Shown here: positions 50,073-55,564 of the stretch, piece after piece | How the letters are laid out: every line of letters starts with the position of its first letter | Numbering within the stretch: the first letter of the stretch is position 1 | Assembly: GCA_945882655.1 (NCBI GenBank) | Contig: CAMCWL010000003.1 | Coordinates: 1-55,564 of the forward strand | Direction: 5' to 3' | DNA from: Opitutus sp. GAS368 | GTDB taxonomy: Bacteria; Verrucomicrobiota; Verrucomicrobiia; Opitutales; UBA953 | Length of the DNA: 55,564 bases | Notes under the pieces: model-generated | The model's database searches: none | Seen by the model: only the letters and a program-made list of their open reading frames with translations | What the model was told of the DNA's origin: nothing | Translations under genes and position numbers: made by a program

Positions 50073-52616
50073 GTGGAAAAGGAAACCCCGATGCAGCGTC
50101 AGTACCGCGAGTTTCGTGAGAAGCTCGCCGCAGGGACAATCCTGCTTTTTCGCCTAGGCGACTTCTATGAGGTCTTTGGCGAGGATGCAGTAGTGGCGGC
50201 CAAGGTTCTCGGACTGACCCTCACGAAGCGCCACGAGACGCCGATGGCGGGCCTGCCGCATCATGCCGCTCCTGCTTATGTGAACCGCCTGCTCGCCGCC
50301 GGCTGGAAGGTCGCGATCTGCGACCAGCTCGAAGCCCCCGTCGCTGGCAAACTGGTACGTCGCGGTCTGACCCGCATCCTAACTCCCGGTACGGCGCTCG
50401 AAGATTCGCAGCTCGATTCAAGACGCGGTAACTACTTAGCGGCGATCTCCTGGGACAAGCAGGGTTGGCATGCCTCTTGGCTCGATGTCTCGACCGCTGA
50501 TTTCCGCCTCGCGACAGACGCCTCTCCGGCGCGCCTGCTGCCGTTGCTTCACTCGGTCTCTCCCCGGGAAATCATCCTCCCTGAGGGGCTCGAACCCTCC
50601 GCCGAGCATCGCGAAGCGCTCGAGGTCTTCTTGCAGGGCAGGGCGGTCTCCCGTCTGCCTGGCTGGAACTTCGATGGAGCCGCGGGCGCCCGGCTCGTGG
50701 CCCAGACGCTTTCCGTGCATGGTCTGGCAGGCTTTGGGTTGACCGAAGAACATCCTGCCTTGGGCGTGGCCGGCGCCGTTCTGGGTTACGTCACCGATTC
50801 ACTCTGCGATCGTCCCAAAAACCTCTTCCGCCTGATCGAGACCAAACTGGGTTCGTCAGTGCTACTGGATGCGGCCTCTTCGCGTAACCTGGAACTCTTC
50901 GCGTCTTCTAACGGCTCACGCGAAGGTTCGCTGCTCGAGACCATCGACCGGACAGAGACTCCCTCGGGCGCCCGTCTGCTCGCTCTGTGGCTGGCCGAGC
51001 CCTCGACGGACCTCGCCACGATTGCCCAACGCCAGAACGCCGTCGGCGAATTCTTCAAACACCCCGGCGCCTCATCCCGCGTGGGCGAAGCGCTGCGTGG
51101 CGTCCGTGACATCGCGCGCATCCTCGCTCGCCTGCAGAATCGTCTCAGGAATCCGCGCGAACTCGGCGGTGTCCGCGATACGCTTCGCTCCCTCCCTCCG
51201 ATTCGCGAGGAGCTGCTGGCTCTTCCAGGTGGCGCGCTCGCTGAACAGGCTGGGCGCATCAATCTTGAGCCTGAGCTTCTCGCCCGGCTTGAGGCCGCTC
51301 TGGGCGATGAGCTCCCAGTGGATCTCAGCGAGGGCGGGGCGCTTCGTGCCGGGTTTGATGTCGAACTCGACCGACTTCGTTCGCTCGCTTCCGACAGCAA
51401 GGGTTGGATCGCCGAATTCGAACGCAACGAGCAGAGCCGCACGGGTATCAAGTCCCTGAAGGTCCGTTATAACGGTGCGTTCGGGTACGCCATTGAAATC
51501 ACCAAGGCCAATCTCGCTGCGGTGCCGGCTGATTATATTCGTAAGCAGACTATGGTGAACGCCGAGCGCTTCACCACCGAAGAGCTGCGCACCAAGGAGC
51601 GCGAAGTGCTGCGCGCCGACGAGCAGGCGCTCGCCCGCGAGACCGAACTTTTCCAAGCCCTCCTCGCCGAGGTCATCGCTCGGACGGAATCCTTGTTGGC
51701 CACGGCCCAGGCAGTCGCCGAAGTCGATATCGTCCGCGGCTGGGCGGAGTTAGCGCGTGAAGCCAACTGGACCAAGCCCATCGTCGACGACACCGACGTC
51801 TTGGAAATCGAGCAAGGTCGCCATCCCGTCGTGGAGCGGATGCTGCAATCCCGTCCTGGCGCCGGTTCATTCGTACCTAACGACACGCGTCTCAGCAGCA
51901 CAGGCGAACAGATCGCGTTGCTCACCGGGCCGAATATGGCCGGTAAGTCGACGTTCATCCGTCAGGTCGCGCTCATCGCCATGCTTGCTCACCTCGGTTG
52001 CTGGGTGCCGGCCGCTTCGGCCCGGATTGGGCTTGTTGACCGCATCTTCTGTCGTGTCGGCGCCTCCGATGAGCTTTCGCGGGGTAACTCGACCTTCATG
52101 GTCGAGATGAACGAAACTGCCAATATCCTCAATAACGCCACGACCCGTTCCTTGGTGGTGCTAGATGAGATTGGTCGAGGTACGAGTACTTATGACGGCA
52201 TCAGCATCGCTTGGGCCGTCGCCGAACATCTCCATGGCGGAGCCGAAGCCGGACCTCGGACGCTTTTCGCTACCCATTATCACGAGCTGACCAAACTTGC
52301 CGACTCCATGCAGCGCCTGCGCAACTGGTCCGTCGCCGTCAAGGAGTGGAAGGATGAGATCGTGTTCGTCCGTCGAGTTGTTCCTGGCGCCGCCGATCGT
52401 TCCTACGGCATTCAGGTAGCGCGCCTAGCAGGCATGCCGCCGGCGGTCGTCCAGCGTGCCCGGGAGATCTTAGGGGGCCTCGAGGCAGGCTCTGGCTTGC
52501 CCGCTAAGGCTTTGCCGATGGCAGGAGTGCCCACGCCCACTCCGGAGCCCAAGAAGGCCGTAGCGCCTAAGCCGAAGGGCAAGGAAGCCGGTCCAGAACT
52601 TGATCTCTTCGCTTAG
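50073..52616 (+). CDS. mutS: DNA mismatch repair protein MutS
   Basis: An 847-residue MutS. The mismatch-contact motif Phe-x-Glu is in LFRLGDFYEVF near residue 35. The core, lever and clamp domains follow. The ATPase Walker A is GPNMAGKSTFIRQ near residue 618. Walker B is in VVLDEIGRGTSTYDG near 690. I chose GTG 50073 because the protein then starts VEKETPMQRQY, like the family's TPMMQQY. A GTG at 50016 or ATG 50091 are alternatives. Its stop overlaps the convergent lipoate ligase-like gene by 4 bp. Confidence 0.96.
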   Translation: MEKETPMQRQYREFREKLAAGTILLFRLGDFYEVFGEDAVVAAKVLGLTLTKRHETPMAGLPHHAAPAYVNRLLAAGWKVAICDQLEAPVAGKLVRRGLTRILTPGTALEDSQLDSRRGNYLAAISWDKQGWHASWLDVSTADFRLATDASPARLLPLLHSVSPREIILPEGLEPSAEHREALEVFLQGRAVSRLPGWNFDGAAGARLVAQTLSVHGLAGFGLTEEHPALGVAGAVLGYVTDSLCDRPKNLFRLIETKLGSSVLLDAASSRNLELFASSNGSREGSLLETIDRTETPSGARLLALWLAEPSTDLATIAQRQNAVGEFFKHPGASSRVGEALRGVRDIARILARLQNRLRNPRELGGVRDTLRSLPPIREELLALPGGALAEQAGRINLEPELLARLEAALGDELPVDLSEGGALRAGFDVELDRLRSLASDSKGWIAEFERNEQSRTGIKSLKVRYNGAFGYAIEITKANLAAVPADYIRKQTMVNAERFTTEELRTKEREVLRADEQALARETELFQALLAEVIARTESLLATAQAVAEVDIVRGWAELAREANWTKPIVDDTDVLEIEQGRHPVVERMLQSRPGAGSFVPNDTRLSSTGEQIALLTGPNMAGKSTFIRQVALIAMLAHLGCWVPAASARIGLVDRIFCRVGASDELSRGNSTFMVEMNETANILNNATTRSLVVLDEIGRGTSTYDGISIAWAVAEHLHGGAEAGPRTLFATHYHELTKLADSMQRLRNWSVAVKEWKDEIVFVRRVVPGAADRSYGIQVARLAGMPPAVVQRAREILGGLEAGSGLPAKALPMAGVPTPTPEPKKAVAPKPKGKEAGPELDLFA

Positions 52617-53308
52617 ATCCGCTCGTTCCACTCGCGGGAAGCGAATTTCCCCCACGTGCCTTCATGATCGAACTGATTGTAGGTCGGTTCGGGTACGGGT
52701 AAGGCGGGGCTTTTCAGGACGGTGCTGAGGGCCTGCACAAAATCATTCTCAAACCGCACCCAGTCACAGCCGGGCAGGAAAGGACGCCAGATGTAGCCTT
52801 CGATGAGCAGCCCGCTCCGGGTGCGCTTCTGGGCGGCACCCGCGATCTTGCGGCCATCGTCGCTGCGAACGAGGTCGTTAGGTTCGGCGCGCTGGGCACA
52901 ATCGTCGGGTGACTGGAAGTCGCGCGTGCCCGCAGGCATTGGTGCAAGCTTCACGGGCTGCCCCTGGATGACGAGGGCTTGGAGCAGGGCTTCGTGCACG
53001 GCAGCGTAACTCGCCATCGCATCGGCCTTAAAGAGTGGGTGCCCGTCAGGGATCACCAAGGCGAAAGTCCAGTCTTCCAGATGCGAAACCAAGCCGCCGC
53101 CGGTGCTACGACGGACGAGAGGGTAACGTGCGGGTACGATTTCACGGTATTTGGCCCAGGACTGAGATACGCCGAAGGTGAAAGCGGGCTCCGACCAGGC
53201 ATAAGCGCGGAAGCGGATGTTCTTGGGCGAAGGGTAGGACTCCAGGAGCATCAGATCTGCCGCCATATTGGCGACGGCGTCGGCAGCTTGGCGCGGAAGG
53301 ACATCCAT
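52613..53308 (-). CDS. Lipoate-protein ligase A-like protein
   Basis: A 231-residue protein of the biotin/lipoate A/B ligase fold. The signature RRSTGGGLVSHLEDW corresponds to RRxxGGGxVxH, and the adenylate lysine is in GRKIAGAAQKRTRSG. It would attach lipoate or octanoate to E2 or GcvH proteins, such as the SucB encoded in this window. LplA, LipM or octanoyltransferase roles cannot be separated by sequence alone. It is 2 nt after the RmlD-like gene. Confidence 0.85.
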   Translation of the reverse strand: MDVLPRQAADAVANMAADLMLLESYPSPKNIRFRAYAWSEPAFTFGVSQSWAKYREIVPARYPLVRRSTGGGLVSHLEDWTFALVIPDGHPLFKADAMASYAAVHEALLQALVIQGQPVKLAPMPAGTRDFQSPDDCAQRAEPNDLVRSDDGRKIAGAAQKRTRSGLLIEGYIWRPFLPGCDWVRFENDFVQALSTVLKSPALPVPEPTYNQFDHEGTWGKFASREWNERI

Positions 53309-53310
53309 GC

Positions 53311-54276
53311 TCAGTAGTCTATGCCTTTTTCCAGACGACGCACGACCTTTCGGCCGGTCTCTTTCTCATACCAGTCTTCACAACCTCGTGGAACGCGCAG
53401 TTGCGCGAGTTGATCCTCAAAGGACTGGGCTGGGGTCCGAAGCTTTCCAGCCAATGGGTGCAGGCGCAGGCTAAGGTCTCTTGGGCGGGCGGCCGCCGAG
53501 GCAACTTCGGCTCGGCTGATCGGGCGCACCAGGGCGTCGGCGTTGAGTCCGAAATGTCGGGCGATCCGGACGCCAATCTCATGTCGGCTCATGGCTTCGG
53601 TGCCGGCCCAGTGGAAGAGTCCGGAGAGATTGCTTCGCTCGCACAGCTCGATGGTCACGTCCGCGAGATTCGATACCTCGACAGGCTGGCGGATCTCATC
53701 GGTGAACAAAGGTGTCTGCTTCGCTTCCTTCCAGGAGGCGAACAGTCGTTCATGTAAGCCGCGGTCTCCGCCGACCGAATTACCGATGATGGGTGAAGTG
53801 CGGAGGACAGCGGCATGCTCACGGCCGTAGCGTAGGACTTCGACTTCGGCAGCAGCTTTGGTTTCGCCGTAGAGATTGAGCGGCGACGGTCGATCGGTAG
53901 GCTGATAGTTACCCGCGACCCCGTCGAAGACGGTGTCGGTCGAGAGGTGTACGAGTTTGGCCCCGAGGTGGAAGCACAGTTGGGCGAGCTTCTTAGGGAC
54001 CTCTGCATTGAGCGATTTGGCACGTGCGGGGTCGGCTAGGCAGGTTTCGATCGTGGGGAGGGCGGCGCAGTGCACGATGGCATGCGGGAACTCCTCCAAG
54101 AGGAGGGCTTCAAGGGCTGCCTCGGAACAGAGGTCGAACGCCCGCGCCTCCGCCACGCCCGGAATCGTCGGCGCCCGGGAACCACCCAGGGCAAGGACTT
54201 CATGTCCGCGTCGCAGGGCGGCGAGGCAGACCTCGCGACCTAGGAATCCGGAGGCGCCGGTGACGACGAGTTTCAT
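53311..54276 (-). CDS. RmlD-like NAD(P)-dependent reductase
   Basis: A 321-residue extended SDR. The nucleotide loop is TGASGFLGREV at residues 6-16, Ser-Thr in LVHLSTDTVFDG and the Tyr-x3-Lys in LYGETKAA are the catalytic set. The STDTVFDG and NLYGETK blocks are typical of dTDP-4-dehydrorhamnose reductase (RmlD). It may reduce a nucleotide sugar, though no rmlABC partner is in the window, so other substrates are possible. It is the first gene of a two-gene minus unit and is divergent from hisC. Confidence 0.82.
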   Translation of the reverse strand: MKLVVTGASGFLGREVCLAALRRGHEVLALGGSRAPTIPGVAEARAFDLCSEAALEALLLEEFPHAIVHCAALPTIETCLADPARAKSLNAEVPKKLAQLCFHLGAKLVHLSTDTVFDGVAGNYQPTDRPSPLNLYGETKAAAEVEVLRYGREHAAVLRTSPIIGNSVGGDRGLHERLFASWKEAKQTPLFTDEIRQPVEVSNLADVTIELCERSNLSGLFHWAGTEAMSRHEIGVRIARHFGLNADALVRPISRAEVASAAARPRDLSLRLHPLAGKLRTPAQSFEDQLAQLRVPRGCEDWYEKETGRKVVRRLEKGIDY

Positions 54277-54373
54277 GGTGCACGCTTAAGCCTCGGCGGT
54301 GCCACTGGCAAGCGGGGAGGATGGTCGCTCACGCTTGCCAATTGTGCGAACAGTCGCATTGATTGCCTTATTC

Positions 54374-55462
54374 ATGGCTTCCTATTCAGACCTAGCCAAT
54401 CGGCCCGTGCTCACCCAGCCCGTCTACGAGGCTGGCCGTCCTATTGAGGTAGTCGCACGTGAGTTCGGGCTCGATCCCGCGGACGTCATTAAGCTGGCAT
54501 CGAACGAGAATCCGCTAGGCCCTTCCCCCCTCGGTCTGGCCGCCGCTCGCAAGGCCCTCGACACCTGCCATCTTTATCCTGACGGCGGCTGCACCTTCCT
54601 GCGCGAGAAACTGGCGAAGAAGTGGTCGCTGGAGCCGAATCATTTCGTCATCGGTAACGGTTCGAACGAGGTGATGATCATGCTTGCCCAGGCTTTCCTT
54701 CGTCCTGGCGACGAGGTGGTCTTCGGTTCCCAGGCGTTCATCGTCTACAAACTTGCGACGATGCTCTTTGGTGCAACCCCAGTCGAAGTCCCCATGCCGG
54801 GCTATCGCCATGACCTCAAAGCTATGCGCGCCGCGGTGACGCCCAAGACCCGTATCGTCTTCTTGGCTAGTCCGAATAATCCGACCGGCGGAACGGATGA
54901 CCCGGCCGACATCCTGGCCTTCGCGGCTTCTCTGCCGGAGGACGTGATCTTCTGCCTCGACGAGGCTTATACGGAATACCTCGAAGCCTCCGCCGATCTC
55001 CGTCCGCTTATGAAGTCCGGCCGCAAGGTCGTGCTTTCCCGGACTTTCTCCAAGGCCTACGGACTCGCCGGTTTGCGTGTTGGCTACCTCATGGGCTCGC
55101 CTGAAGTCTGTGGTCTCCTCAATCGCGTCCGGCAGCCCTTTAACGTAAACCTCCCCGCGCTCGCCGCCGCCGAAGCCGCCCTCGACGACGATGCTTTCGT
55201 CCGCCGCACACGAGAAGTGAATGCCGCGGGCATCGCGCAGCTCTCCGCCGGACTCAACAAACTCGGCTTCGCGTACATCGACGGAAAGGCTAACTTCCTC
55301 GCCGCACAAATTCCGAAGGCCGAGGAGGCTTTCACTATCCTGCAGAAGGCCGGCGTGATCGTGCGACCGCTTCGGGGTTATGGCATGACGGGCTGGCTCC
55401 GTCTGACCGTCGGTACCGAAGCGCAGAATGCCCGCCTCCTCTCCGAACTCGCCAAGCTCTGA
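54374..55462 (+). CDS. hisC: Histidinol-phosphate aminotransferase
   Basis: A 362-residue fold-type I PLP enzyme. The substrate segment ASNENPLGPSP lies near residues 42-52, and the PLP lysine is in SRTFSKAYGLAGLRVGY near residue 230. It makes histidinol phosphate from imidazole acetol phosphate. I chose ATG 54374; a longer in-frame version would start at 54299 without family resemblance. No other his gene is in the window. A truncated gene starts 2 nt after it. Confidence 0.93.
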   Translation: MASYSDLANRPVLTQPVYEAGRPIEVVAREFGLDPADVIKLASNENPLGPSPLGLAAARKALDTCHLYPDGGCTFLREKLAKKWSLEPNHFVIGNGSNEVMIMLAQAFLRPGDEVVFGSQAFIVYKLATMLFGATPVEVPMPGYRHDLKAMRAAVTPKTRIVFLASPNNPTGGTDDPADILAFAASLPEDVIFCLDEAYTEYLEASADLRPLMKSGRKVVLSRTFSKAYGLAGLRVGYLMGSPEVCGLLNRVRQPFNVNLPALAAAEAALDDDAFVRRTREVNAAGIAQLSAGLNKLGFAYIDGKANFLAAQIPKAEEAFTILQKAGVIVRPLRGYGMTGWLRLTVGTEAQNARLLSELAKL

Positions 55463-55464
55463 TC

Positions 55465-55564
55465 ATGGATTTCGACGAAGCTGTCCGCATCATCCGCCAG
55501 AAGGATCCCCGTTATCAGCCCCAGGCTTATGAAGTGGTCCGTCTAGGTCTCGACCTCGCTCAGA
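55465..55564 (+). CDS. Minf_1886-family protein, N-terminal fragment (3' truncated)
   Basis: The window ends after 33 residues of an open frame starting at ATG 55465, 2 nt after hisC. The start DFDEAVRIIRQKDPRY followed by QAYEVVRLGLDLA matches the start of the Minf_1886/Plancto-Verruco conserved family (TIGR04138) as I recall it. The function of that family is not known. The gene continues beyond the window. Confidence 0.7.
   Translation, partial: MDFDEAVRIIRQKDPRYQPQAYEVVRLGLDLAQ

Noticed and set aside
1-55564. CRISPR arrays, transposases, integrases, tRNA genes or phage genes
   Set aside because: I found no repeat-spacer pattern, no mobile-element proteins and no cloverleaf sequences; gene content is housekeeping throughout.

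Overview
The window is a compact, GC-rich bacterial chromosome segment with about 53 protein genes, one SRP RNA and no sign of mobile DNA. It looks Verrucomicrobiota, probably Opitutae-like. This rests on a truncated Minf_1886-type gene at the right edge, a DUF5069 protein, and a Gram-negative envelope set (LpxK, Mla system, LpxR-like deacylase). The placement is an inference; no rRNA gene is present to confirm it.

Layout. 1-1098: C-terminal part of an M16 peptidase. 8050-1099 (minus): a tightly coupled unit running mlaE, mlaF, mlaD, pqiC-like lipoprotein, DUF5069, a degenerate SpoU-like protein, an orphan, and an MFS transporter. 8106-11684 (plus): LpxR-like lipid A deacylase, Ppx/GppA, a SCO-like protein and a His-motif membrane protein. 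20320-11674 (minus): valS followed at 1 nt by six amino-sugar genes (nagB, ROK kinase, PIG-L deacetylase, nucleotidyltransferase, NahK-like kinase, GalE-like epimerase). 20387-20497 (plus): SRP RNA. 26153-20598 (minus): sucA-sucB-lpdA, ending in a strong terminator. 26307-28826 (plus): SNF2 ATPase. 31872-28827 (minus): trpC-rsmA-rimO. 31949-34579 (plus): mazG, a YgjP-like protease, Nudix, DUF374 acyltransferase. 35509-34584 (minus): tatA, terminator, riboflavin synthase. 35568-38302 (plus): acylphosphatase, ABC ATPase, ABC-2 permease, anchored orphan. 42550-38303 (minus): panD, class V aminotransferase, topoisomerase III. 42617-43828 (plus): lpxK. 48011-43806 (minus): ybaB, recR, Rsm22-like methyltransferase, ppk1. 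48111-52616 (plus): DUF971, PhoH, mutS. 54276-52613 (minus): RmlD-like reductase, lipoate ligase-like protein. 54374-end (plus): hisC and the start of a Minf_1886-family gene.

Genome style. Genes within units commonly overlap by 4 bp (ATGA or GTGA). Seven convergent pairs end within 4 nt of each other or overlap, mostly without a terminator. Very few starts have a recognisable Shine-Dalgarno sequence. No gap exceeds 300 bases: the largest (20321-20597) holds the SRP RNA and terminators, and the next (26154-26306) is the divergent sucA/SNF2 promoter region.

The most interesting parts are the amino-sugar operon, which has a PIG-L deacetylase where NagA would be expected; the SCO-linked protein with two His-motif domains; the divergent Mla/LpxR outer-membrane lipid locus; and several proteins that keep a family fold but lack its key residues (SpoU-like, SWIM-like, Rsm22-like, zinc-less ROK).
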